A DNA stretch of 64,000 bases from an uncultured Collinsella sp. (GTDB lineage: Bacteria; Actinomycetota; Coriobacteriia; Coriobacteriales; Coriobacteriaceae), in assembly GCA_900754525.1 (NCBI GenBank), contig CAAEDE010000040.1, positions 1 to 64,000 on the forward strand. Direction: 5' to 3'. Position 1 is the stretch's first letter, and each line of letters opens with the position of its first letter. The notes beneath the pieces were generated by a model. That model saw only the letters and a program-made list of their open reading frames with translations, did no database searches and was not told where the DNA came from. Positions 1-7,101 of this stretch are shown piece by piece. Both the position numbers and the translations under genes were made by a program.

Positions 1-1
1 A

Positions 2-37
2 GGCCCCGCCGACCGATTGCAAGCGGTCGGCGGGGCC
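2..37. terminator. GC-rich hairpin at the window edge
   Basis: A perfect 14-bp inverted repeat (2-15 with 24-37) encloses an 8-nt loop. Neither side shows a clear T tract inside the window, and what lies to the left is not visible. It could be a bidirectional terminator between a gene outside the window and the minus-strand unit ending near 218. Confidence 0.6.
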
Positions 38-70
38 ATTGTGGCTCTTGACAGCGGATTGGGTCATATG

Positions 71-215
71 AGCGAAAACCCGCCAGAGCGAGCAAGGTGC
101 CTTGAAACAAGGCGGCATTGATCTTTTGATCATGCCGCCGAAGTTGAAAGGCAGATTGCCGCTCTGGCGGGTTTGCAGCGTCAACTGGTTACGCGGTTTG
201 GTAAAACCGCGTAAC
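71..215 (-). repeat. Structured 3' element, copy 1 (probable terminator-like RNA)
   Basis: Read on the minus strand, the element starts 2 nt behind the SDR stop codon. It has a 12-bp hairpin (188-199 with 204-215), a 13-nt linker containing GCAGCGTC (plus-strand reading), then a long hairpin. The long hairpin has a perfect 15-bp outer stem (76-90 with 160-174), GCAA/TTGC (92-95 with 156-159), TGCCTT/AAGGCA (98-103 with 148-153), and an inner GGCGGCAT/ATGCCGCC stem (111-118 with 132-139) capped by GATC-TTTT-GATC. The minus-strand 3' side ends in GGGTTTTCGCT, as an intrinsic terminator would. A second copy lies at 3298-3440 behind queA. It has the same architecture and linkers but different, compensated stem sequences. 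Confidence 0.8.
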
Positions 216-217
216 TC

Positions 218-1018
218 TTAGGGCCGCTGGCCCATACCACCCTCGAGGGTGACGGTCTCGCCGTTCATGTACTTAAAGTCGGGACCGCAGAGCTGAACGA
301 CCACGCGGCCGATTTCCTTCTCGACGTCGCCGTAGTGGCCCGCCGGCGGCATGTGAACGTTGGCCTTGAACGCCTCGGGGTAAGCATCCTGGAAGTTCTC
401 GAGCGCGGCAGTCCAGGCAAGCGGGCACACGATGTTGACGTTGATGCCGTCTTTGCCCCACTCGTTGGCGGCAACGCGGGTCAGACCGCGGATGCCCTCC
501 TTAGCGGCAGCATAGCTGCACTGGCCATAGTTGCCAAACAGGCCGGCGCCCGAAGCAAAGTTGACCACGGAGCCCTTGGTCTCCTTCAGGTGCGGATAGG
601 CCTTCTGCATATACAGATAGGTGGCATACAGACCGGAATAAATGGCCAGGTTAAACTGATCCATGGTGTGATCGGCGATGGTCACGCCCGAGGCGCTGGC
701 CTGAGCATTGTTGACGACGGCGTCGATGCGGCCGAACTCCTCAATGGCCTTGTCGATGACGTTCTGGACGACGGCCTCGTTGTCCTGGCCGGCGGAGACA
801 TCGGCCTGAACGGGCAGAACCTTGACACCGTACTCGGCCTCGAGAGACTCCTTGGCGGCCTCGAGCTTGGCAACGTTGCGGCCGGTGATGACGAGGTTCG
901 CGCCCTCCTTGGCAAATGCGATATCGATGCCGTAGCCGATGGAGCCAGCGGAACCGTCCTTAAGCGTGGCCTTGCCGCCGCCGGTGACGATCACGGTCTT
1001 ACCAGTGAAAAGTCCCAT
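218..1018 (-). CDS. SDR family NAD(P)-dependent oxidoreductase
   Basis: This 266-aa protein is a classical short-chain dehydrogenase/reductase. The N-terminal Rossmann glycine motif is stretched (VTGGG...SAGSIGYG), with about ten extra residues compared with the usual TGxxxGIG. It is followed by the VVNNAQA (NNAG-type) motif, a serine in VNFASGAG and the catalytic YAAAK (Tyr-x3-Lys). The C-terminus carries the usual LEGGMG-type segment. The start at 1018 is chosen because GAAAGGAC lies just upstream; an in-frame start further upstream would add 16 atypical residues. The substrate cannot be read from the sequence. The glycine-loop insertion is reminiscent of enoyl-reductase-like or bile-acid/steroid SDRs, but that is only a hint. 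The gene stands alone and ends into the structured element at 71-215. Confidence 0.88.
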   Translation of the reverse strand: MGLFTGKTVIVTGGGKATLKDGSAGSIGYGIDIAFAKEGANLVITGRNVAKLEAAKESLEAEYGVKVLPVQADVSAGQDNEAVVQNVIDKAIEEFGRIDAVVNNAQASASGVTIADHTMDQFNLAIYSGLYATYLYMQKAYPHLKETKGSVVNFASGAGLFGNYGQCSYAAAKEGIRGLTRVAANEWGKDGINVNIVCPLAWTAALENFQDAYPEAFKANVHMPPAGHYGDVEKEIGRVVVQLCGPDFKYMNGETVTLEGGMGQRP

Positions 1019-1312
1019 ACAAAGTCCTTTCAAATCGCGACGGGCGAACCCGCCGACTGCGCGCATCCAAATAAACGCGCCAAAAGCTGAGATGCAACTT
1101 TAGCGTGTTCAAGCAAAAATAAAAGACCGCGGTAGGCGAACGGCACCACGTCGTTCGGCGAAGGGATTGTCAAGTACAAACTGGATAAAGCGGCCGAGTT
1201 ATTGTTATCAGATCGAGCCATCGAACACGTTTTGAAACTTTGCTGCGGCGCGTGGGATGTCGGCGCGAGACTTTATCATAGGGTGACAAACAACGATGAG
1301 GAGCACATGCCT

Positions 1313-3076
1313 ATGACAGACGAGCTGGACCCCCAGACTCAACAGCATATTGATGATTCCGCAGACGTCACCGCAGATACTGACGCTGTGACCTGCGATG
1401 GTATCGACATCGACGACCCCATCTTGGACGAAAACGCTACTGCGGAAACCCCTGCCGCAGAAAACACCGACGAGCAAAACGACGATGCGCCCGCTCAGGA
1501 CGACGCCCCTGTACAGGACGCCGCCCCGCAAGCAGCGGGCCCCATCGAGGTCTCTTCGGAAGAAGAGCTCGATGCCGTCATGGACTCCATGATGGATGCT
1601 GTCAAAGCGATGAAAGACGCCGTCGCCGATGCCGATATTGATGCCGAGGAAGAGGAGGCCGCCGAGGCGGCCTCGACCTTCGTGCCCGGCGAGACTCCGG
1701 TCGCCGACCAGGGCAGCACCATGCCCTCGTTTCTGCAGCTCGAGCACCCCACGATTGGCGCCGATGCGGTCGATCCGCACGCAGCAGGCTTTTCTGTGGT
1801 CGAGGGCGGTACCGGCAATATCGCCGCGCCGCAGGCTGCCGATGCGAATGCCGCCGACACCGCTCGCCCGACCGCCCCGCACTCCCCCGCCGCGAGCCGC
1901 GATCTGGGGACCGCTGTCTCGAACACTGCGAACGCCGTGGGCACCTTCATCGCCCAGGGCGCCTCGGCCATGCGCGAGATGAACGCCGCGAAAAAGGCAC
2001 TTGCCGATGCCCGCGCCCACCTGGCCGAACTTGAGCAGCGCATTGCCGATCAGGCCGAGGAACTCGAGACGCGCCAGGATATCGCAGGCCGCTACGACCA
2101 GATCGTCGCCGACCAGCGCCAGGCGATCGCCACAGCGCAAAAGACCGCTGCGGCAGCCGAGATTGACCGTGATGCCCACGCCGCCAAAGCGACAAAGCTC
2201 AAGGGGCAGTTCGAACAAATGAAGACAGAGGATGACGCGACTGAGCTCCGCCTGAAGGCCGCGCACGACGCCGTGGAGGCCCGCGAGGCGAGCTCGCGCG
2301 AGACCGGCAACCGCCTCGTTCGACGTCTTGAGGATTCCAAGCGCATCCGCGACAAGGTGCAGGCCGAGCGAGACGCCGGCATTGCCGCCGCACAACAAAC
2401 CGTCGACGCCACGCGCGCCCAGCTCGAGACGCTGCGCCATGAGTATGCCGAGCTGCAACGCAATCCCTCGGCAAATCCCGCCAACTATACGGTGCGCACC
2501 AGCGAGCTCTCGATGCAGATCTCCGACACGGCAGATGCCCTGCGTAAAGCCGAAGAAGATGTCCCGCGCATCACCGCCGACCTTGAGCACTCGCTTGCCG
2601 CAGCCGAGCAGGCCGTCGAGCAGGCGCAGGCCCCCATTGCCGAAGCCAAACGCGCGCACCAAGCCGTGACGACCGAGGCCGATGCCGCGCGCGACGAGCT
2701 GCAGACGGCGAAGACTGCCGCCACGACGCGCCAGCGCGAACTGCGCGAGAAGATCGCCGCCGAGGACAAAGCACGCCGCGACCAAGAGCAGAACATCGCC
2801 AACGCCCAAGCAGATGCCGCACATGCGCAGTCGATCATCGAACAGGCGACCGAAGTACACGACCACCCAGAGATCACTGAGTCGCTTGCAGGATCCTTGG
2901 CCCGAGACAAAGCCGAACACGCCGAGACCGAGCGAGAAGTCGCCCAGCTCGAGACCACCGAGAACGCGGTGCGCGAGCGTACCCGCGACTCACGCATCAA
3001 ATTCACCGGCGCCATCGTCTGCATTGTCGCCGTGATTCTGGTGATCATCCTGGTCTGGCTGTTCGCAAGCAAGTAA
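1313..3076 (+). CDS. Tail-anchored long coiled-coil protein of unknown function
   Basis: This 587-aa protein has three parts. The first 200 or so residues are acidic and Ala/Asp/Glu-rich (low complexity). A long Ala/Glu/Arg/Gln heptad region of about 300 residues is strongly predicted as coiled coil (runs such as LAELEQRIADQAEELE). A single C-terminal membrane helix of about 20 hydrophobic residues follows (AIVCIVAVILVIILVWLF) and ends in ASK. There is no signal peptide, so the coiled coil should face the cytoplasm, as in a tail-anchored protein. GAGGAG at 1298-1303 is 9 nt from the ATG at 1313 but only 3 nt from the ATG at 1307, so 1313 is preferred. I do not recognise a named family. Resemblance to chromosome-segregation or polar scaffold coiled coils is compositional only. 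It is followed by a block of three palindromes. Confidence 0.8.
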   Translation: MTDELDPQTQQHIDDSADVTADTDAVTCDGIDIDDPILDENATAETPAAENTDEQNDDAPAQDDAPVQDAAPQAAGPIEVSSEEELDAVMDSMMDAVKAMKDAVADADIDAEEEEAAEAASTFVPGETPVADQGSTMPSFLQLEHPTIGADAVDPHAAGFSVVEGGTGNIAAPQAADANAADTARPTAPHSPAASRDLGTAVSNTANAVGTFIAQGASAMREMNAAKKALADARAHLAELEQRIADQAEELETRQDIAGRYDQIVADQRQAIATAQKTAAAAEIDRDAHAAKATKLKGQFEQMKTEDDATELRLKAAHDAVEAREASSRETGNRLVRRLEDSKRIRDKVQAERDAGIAAAQQTVDATRAQLETLRHEYAELQRNPSANPANYTVRTSELSMQISDTADALRKAEEDVPRITADLEHSLAAAEQAVEQAQAPIAEAKRAHQAVTTEADAARDELQTAKTAATTRQRELREKIAAEDKARRDQEQNIANAQADAAHAQSIIEQATEVHDHPEITESLAGSLARDKAEHAETEREVAQLETTENAVRERTRDSRIKFTGAIVCIVAVILVIILVWLFASK

Positions 3077-3100
3077 ACCAGCCGCCAAAAAACGCTCAAC

Positions 3101-3178
3101 GCAGTTGCGGTGAGATAGTTCCTGTTTAGCCCCAAAAAGGCCAATTCAAAAAAGGCCAATTCAAGAACTATCTCACCG
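3101..3178. repeat. Inverted-repeat family A, copy 1
   Basis: A 14-bp perfect inverted repeat (3108-3121 with 3165-3178) begins in the sequence GCAGTTGCGGTG. It encloses a short tandem duplication of AAGGCCAATTCAA (about 3137-3163). The left end matches the element at 55976-56043 over about 29 positions with only a few changes. Those that fall in the arm are matched by compensating changes in the opposite arm. It lies 24 bp behind the coiled-coil gene and could serve as its terminator, but it looks like a dispersed REP-type repeat. Confidence 0.75.
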
Positions 3179-3200
3179 AAACTTATTTGATTGATGCAAG

Positions 3201-3258
3201 GTAGTCATTGGGGACGTTCTTAAACGACTAGTCGAACAAGAACGTCCCCAATGACTAC
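3201..3258. repeat. Perfect 21-bp inverted repeat
   Basis: Two 21-bp arms (3201-3221 and 3238-3258) are perfect reverse complements around a 16-nt spacer that itself contains the palindrome ACTAGT. The arms contain TTGGGGACGTTCTT. There is no T tract, so it is not an ordinary terminator. It looks like a dispersed palindromic repeat. No second copy was seen in the window. Confidence 0.8.
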
Positions 3259-3297
3259 AGCAACAACCACGGCAACGCCGATGTTTTGGCGCGGACA

Positions 3298-3440
3298 GCG
3301 AAAACGCCCCTAAGCGAGCAAGGTGACGTGAAAGAGGAGGGCATTGACCTTCTGGTCATGCCCGACGATTGAACGTCAGATTGCCGCTTAGGGGCGTTTG
3401 CAGCGTCGAGCAGTTACGCGGTTCGTAGAACCGCGTAACT
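3298..3440 (-). repeat. Structured 3' element, copy 2
   Basis: It has the same layout as 71-215. On the minus strand a 13-bp hairpin (3412-3424 with 3428-3440) overlaps the queA stop by one base. A 12-nt linker follows, then the long hairpin with a perfect 15-bp outer stem (3302-3316 with 3385-3399), GCAA/TTGC (3318-3321 with 3381-3384), TGACGT/ACGTCA (3324-3329 with 3373-3378), GGGCAT/ATGCCC (3339-3344 with 3358-3363), and GACC-loop-GGTC. Compared with copy 1, the outer, middle and inner stems change on both sides so that pairing is kept. The segments AGCAAGGTG, CAGATTGCCGCT and GTTTGCAGCGTC are identical. Confidence 0.8.
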
Positions 3441-4651
3441 TACAAAATGAGCATCGCATCGCCAAAGCTGAAGAAGCGATAACGTTCTTCGATGGCAGCG
3501 GCGTAGGCATCCATGATCTGGTCGCGGGTGGCAAGCGCGCTCACGAGCATCATGAGCGTGGAGCGCGGCACATGGAAGTTCGTGATCAGCGCATCGACCA
3601 CGTGATAGGTCGAGCCGGGCATGAGGTAAAGCTGCGTCGTGGCGTTCTCGCGCACCACGATGTCACCGCGGCCAAGCGTATCGGCCCCGTCCTCGCGGCC
3701 TTCAAAATAGCGCGCCGTCACGGCCGGATCGGACACCGGCGCGTCCGTATCAAACGCGCTCTCGAGCGAGCGCACCGCGGTAGTGCCGACGGCGATCACG
3801 CGGTGCCCCTCGGCCTTCGCCTTATGCACGGCGTCGACAACCTCCTGCGACACGTGATAGCGCTCCGTGTGCATCACGTGCTGCGTGGGATCGTCCTCCT
3901 CCACCAGACGGAAGGTATCGATACCCACCTCGAGCTCGACGGCGGCAAACTTGGCACCCTTGGCCTCGATAGCGGCCATGAGCTCGGGAGTAAAATGCAG
4001 ACCCGCCGTGGGAGCAGCGGCCGAGTGCTCCTCCTTCATGGCGTACACGGTCTGATATTTCTCGGGATCGCCCTCGTAATCGGTAATGTAGGGCGGCAGC
4101 GGCACGTGGCCGGCAGCATGGATGGCCTCGTCGAGCGTGCGCGGATCGCCGGCGGCATTGCAACCGGCCGGCTCAAAACGCACCAGGCGGCCGCCGCGGC
4201 TATCGGTGACAAAGTCGACAACCTCGGCCGTCAGCACCACGGGCGCGCCCTCGGGCGCATGGGCGCCACCGGCGCGATACTCAATATGAGCACCGGGCTT
4301 CAGGCGCTTGCCCGGCTTGACCAAGCACTCCCAAACATGGCCCAGCGGATCCACGTCCTCGCGGCGCTTGAGCAGCAGGGTCTCGACCACGCCGCCCGAG
4401 CCGGCTTTGCGACCGATCAGGCGAGCCGGCATCACGCGCGTCTGGTTGATGACGAGCACGTCGCCCGGCTCGATATAGTCGATGATGTCACGGAAGATGC
4501 GGTGCTCGACGGTGCCGCCATGCTCTAGCGGCGTTCCCGCCTGGGAGCCCTTGCGATCCACCACCAGAAGGCGGCAGGAGTCGCGCGGCTCGGCAGGAGC
4601 TTGGGCAATCAGCTCCTCGGGAAGGTTGTAGTCAAAATCATCGGTACGCAT
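3440..4651 (-). CDS. queA: S-adenosylmethionine:tRNA ribosyltransferase-isomerase QueA
   Basis: QueA transfers and isomerises the ribose of SAM onto preQ1 at position 34 of GUN tRNAs, giving epoxyqueuosine in the cytoplasm. The 403-aa protein has the family's typical start MRTDDFDYNLPEELIAQ and the conserved blocks DSCRLLVV, NQTRVMPARL and AAPTAGLHFTPEL. Later come RYHVS, VIAVGTTAVRSLES and the C-terminal LITNFHVPRSTLMMLVSAL. Start 4651 is chosen because AAGAGG lies 6 nt upstream; an upstream GTG would add five residues without a ribosome site. QueH, the next step of the pathway, is encoded at 10768-11343. The gene appears monocistronic, between a hairpin at 4670-4700 and the structured element at 3298-3440. 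Confidence 0.97.
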   Translation of the reverse strand: MRTDDFDYNLPEELIAQAPAEPRDSCRLLVVDRKGSQAGTPLEHGGTVEHRIFRDIIDYIEPGDVLVINQTRVMPARLIGRKAGSGGVVETLLLKRREDVDPLGHVWECLVKPGKRLKPGAHIEYRAGGAHAPEGAPVVLTAEVVDFVTDSRGGRLVRFEPAGCNAAGDPRTLDEAIHAAGHVPLPPYITDYEGDPEKYQTVYAMKEEHSAAAPTAGLHFTPELMAAIEAKGAKFAAVELEVGIDTFRLVEEDDPTQHVMHTERYHVSQEVVDAVHKAKAEGHRVIAVGTTAVRSLESAFDTDAPVSDPAVTARYFEGREDGADTLGRGDIVVRENATTQLYLMPGSTYHVVDALITNFHVPRSTLMMLVSALATRDQIMDAYAAAIEERYRFFSFGDAMLIL

Positions 4652-4669
4652 CTTTGCCTCTTTCACAAA

Positions 4670-4700
4670 GCGCGTCAGTCGAAAAAATCGACTGACGCGC
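4670..4700 (-). terminator. Hairpin between argF and queA
   Basis: A perfect 13-bp inverted repeat (4670-4682 with 4688-4700) has an A5 (plus) or T5 (minus) loop. It sits 86 bp behind the argF stop and just ahead of the queA ribosome site, so it probably ends the arc operon transcript. It lacks a long T tract, so attenuation of queA is an alternative. Confidence 0.6.
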
Positions 4701-4785
4701 GCATCATTCTCCCCTGTATCCTATCAGCTTGTTGAGAGAAATATAGTATGGCAAACAGATTTGCGACTGTTTTCTCAACGCCCCG

Positions 4786-5796
4786 CTACTTAAGCGTTGC
4801 GTACATCACCGCCTTAATCGTATGCATACGATTCTCCGCTTCTTGGAAAACACGAGATTTATCGGACTCAAAAACCTCGTCCGTGACTTCCATTTCGGTG
4901 ACTCCAAACTTCTCAGCAATTTCGGCACCAACAGTAGTATTAGTATCGTGGAAGCTCGGAAGGCAGTGGAGGAAAATCGCCTCGGGCTTTGCCATAGACA
5001 TCACCTCAGCGGTCACACGATACGGCGACATGAGCTTAATGCGGCTTTCCCACAGCTCTGCGGGCTGACCCATGCCAACCCAAACATCCGTGTAAATTAC
5101 ATCGGCATCACGAGCGCCTTCCTCAATATCCTCTGTAATGGTAATCGTCGATCCATGCTCGGCCGCAATACGACTACATTCTGCAAGGAGTTCAGGGTCA
5201 TAGGATGTAGCCCCCTCCGAATTTCCCCCGATTGGGCCGCAAGAACAGTAGTTAATGCCGAGCTTAGCGCAAATGACCATGAGCGAATCGGCGACGTTTC
5301 CGGCCGCCTTACCAAAAAATGTAAGTTTCCTGCCCTTAATCTCTCCAAACTCTTCACGCATGGTCAGAATATCGGCAAGCACTTGAGTCGGGTGAAATTC
5401 AGTAGTCAGCCCATTCCAAACGGGAACCCCAGCTTTTGCAGCAAGCTCCTCAACCTTCGTCTGCTCAAAGCCGCGGTATTCAATTCCGTCATACATGCGG
5501 CCAAGGACGCGAGCCGTGTCCTCAATCGACTCCTTTTTGCCCATCTGGGACGAGCCCGGATCCAAATAAGTTACACCCATGCCAAGGTCAAGTGCACCAA
5601 CTTCGAAGGCGCAACGAGTACGCGTGGAAGTCTTCTCAAATAGCAAAACAATATTCTTACCTTCAAGGTATTTATGCGGAACACCGGCACGCTTCATGCT
5701 TTTGAAGTTAGCAGAAAGCTCAAGCAGATACTCAATCTCTTCCGTCGTGTAATCAAGCAGCTTCAGAAAACTGCGCCCAGCGATGTTAACACCCAT
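4786..5796 (-). CDS. argF: Ornithine carbamoyltransferase (catabolic, arc operon)
   Basis: In arginine fermentation this enzyme converts citrulline and phosphate to ornithine and carbamoyl phosphate. The 336-aa protein shows the carbamoyl-phosphate motif STRTR in EKTSTRTRCAFE, the HPTQ motif in TTEFHPTQVLADI, and the ornithine-side HCLPSFHD motif. The start at 5796 is preferred over the upstream ATG at 5805, because AGGAG lies 9 nt before the former and abuts the latter. It is the last gene of a minus-strand run carrier-arcA-argF, 32 bp behind arcA, which points to the catabolic (arcB) role. No carbamate kinase gene accompanies it in the window, so the ATP-yielding step must be encoded elsewhere. 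Confidence 0.96.
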   Translation of the reverse strand: MGVNIAGRSFLKLLDYTTEEIEYLLELSANFKSMKRAGVPHKYLEGKNIVLLFEKTSTRTRCAFEVGALDLGMGVTYLDPGSSQMGKKESIEDTARVLGRMYDGIEYRGFEQTKVEELAAKAGVPVWNGLTTEFHPTQVLADILTMREEFGEIKGRKLTFFGKAAGNVADSLMVICAKLGINYCSCGPIGGNSEGATSYDPELLAECSRIAAEHGSTITITEDIEEGARDADVIYTDVWVGMGQPAELWESRIKLMSPYRVTAEVMSMAKPEAIFLHCLPSFHDTNTTVGAEIAEKFGVTEMEVTDEVFESDKSRVFQEAENRMHTIKAVMYATLK

Positions 5797-5828
5797 ATTC
5801 GCCATCTCCTATCACAGTGGATTTGCAA

Positions 5829-7073
5829 CTAAATATCTTCGCGCCAGAAGGGCATGCTCATGCAGCGCGGGCCGCCACGACCGCGGGACAGCTCCTCGGA
5901 GGGAACGACCAAAAGTTCCAAACCGTTCTTGTAGAGCTCATCATTTGTGACAACATTGCGCTCGTAAACACAGACTTTACCAGGAGCAACGGCAAGAGTG
6001 TTCGACCCGTCGTTCCACTGCTCGCGAGATGCCTCAACCATATCGCCGGCACCGCACTCAATAAGCTGCACCTTCTCCACGCCAGTAGCCATTTCAAGAA
6101 TATGTTCAAGCGTGTCATCAATCTCTTGAACAGCGACCATTCCCTCAGAGTCACCACGAGTCAGACGATAAACACGAAGGGTCTCAAAAATACCGGGATA
6201 AACTGTGAACTTATCGAAATCCACCATGGTGCAAACGGTGTCAAGATGCATGTAAGCATAGCCGTTGGGGATTTTAATAGCGTAAACGGTATCGATCTCA
6301 GAATTCCCAGATCCCCAGAACAAATTCTTTGCAAGCTCCTCAATCGCAGCCGCCTCAGTTCGCTGGCTAATTCCAATAGCCAAGGTATGAGCGTTAATGT
6401 TAAGCACATCACCGCCCTCGATATGCCAGGGATTCTTATGGTCGTACCAAATCGGAGTCCCTACATAATCGGGATGGTATTTGAAAATCGCTTCATAGAA
6501 GGGCACTTCACGATCTCGCTGTTTCCAATACATATGGTGAAGCAGAACGCCTTTGCCCACGGAAGCAAGAGGATCGCGAGAGAAATATGAGCTCGGAAGA
6601 GGCTTCAACACCAAATCATCGGGCTTCGCATCCTCATTATCCATCATACTAAGCGTAGTCGAGACGCGAGGCAGCTCAAGGTCACGATAACGATACCCCC
6701 CCATAGCCTCAAGTACAAACTGATACGAATCTGAAATAGCGTCGAGCTTTTCACGAACAGCCTGCTCAAGCAGAGGATTGACAATCCCGCTCTCAGCCAT
6801 AAATGTATCGGTAAACTCAGCGCGAGCCGAGGGGCATGCATCCAGCGCCTCAGCAACGAGTTTCTCCATATAGAGAACCTCAACACCTTCGCTCCTCAGA
6901 AGATCCGCAAAGGCATCATGCTCCTTTTGAGCCACATCAAGATAGAAACAGTCGTGAATCCAGACATCCTCGAACTCTTCCGCCTTTACGTTCACAAGGT
7001 CACGACCGGGGCGGTGAAGCACAACTTTCTTGAGCTTACCAATCTCGCTGTGTACATTCAGTCCTTTAGACAT
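5829..7073 (-). CDS. arcA: Arginine deiminase
   Basis: This cytoplasmic enzyme hydrolyses L-arginine to citrulline and ammonia, the first step of the deiminase pathway. At 414 aa it has the normal family length. The active-site set is visible: FSRDP, HIEGGD, HLDT and the nucleophilic Cys404 in GGPRCMSMPFWRED. GGAGTAACAGGA precedes the ATG. It lies between the carrier gene (28-bp gap) and argF (32-bp gap), so the three form an operon. A second, diverged arginine deiminase is encoded in the opposite direction at 8798-10048. Confidence 0.97.
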   Translation of the reverse strand: MSKGLNVHSEIGKLKKVVLHRPGRDLVNVKAEEFEDVWIHDCFYLDVAQKEHDAFADLLRSEGVEVLYMEKLVAEALDACPSARAEFTDTFMAESGIVNPLLEQAVREKLDAISDSYQFVLEAMGGYRYRDLELPRVSTTLSMMDNEDAKPDDLVLKPLPSSYFSRDPLASVGKGVLLHHMYWKQRDREVPFYEAIFKYHPDYVGTPIWYDHKNPWHIEGGDVLNINAHTLAIGISQRTEAAAIEELAKNLFWGSGNSEIDTVYAIKIPNGYAYMHLDTVCTMVDFDKFTVYPGIFETLRVYRLTRGDSEGMVAVQEIDDTLEHILEMATGVEKVQLIECGAGDMVEASREQWNDGSNTLAVAPGKVCVYERNVVTNDELYKNGLELLVVPSEELSRGRGGPRCMSMPFWREDI

Positions 7074-7101
7074 TCCTGTTACTCCATTTCAGCCATGAAA
7101 C

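Noticed and set aside
1137..1157. CGAACG-9nt-CGTTCG palindrome between the SDR and coiled-coil genes
   Set aside because: The spacer is too long for a LexA box and there is no second copy. It may be chance in GC-rich DNA.
1208..2920. Long open frame antisense to the coiled-coil gene (570 codons)
   Set aside because: It mirrors the GC-rich third positions of the real gene, has no ribosome site and an implausible Gly/Leu/Val-rich composition.
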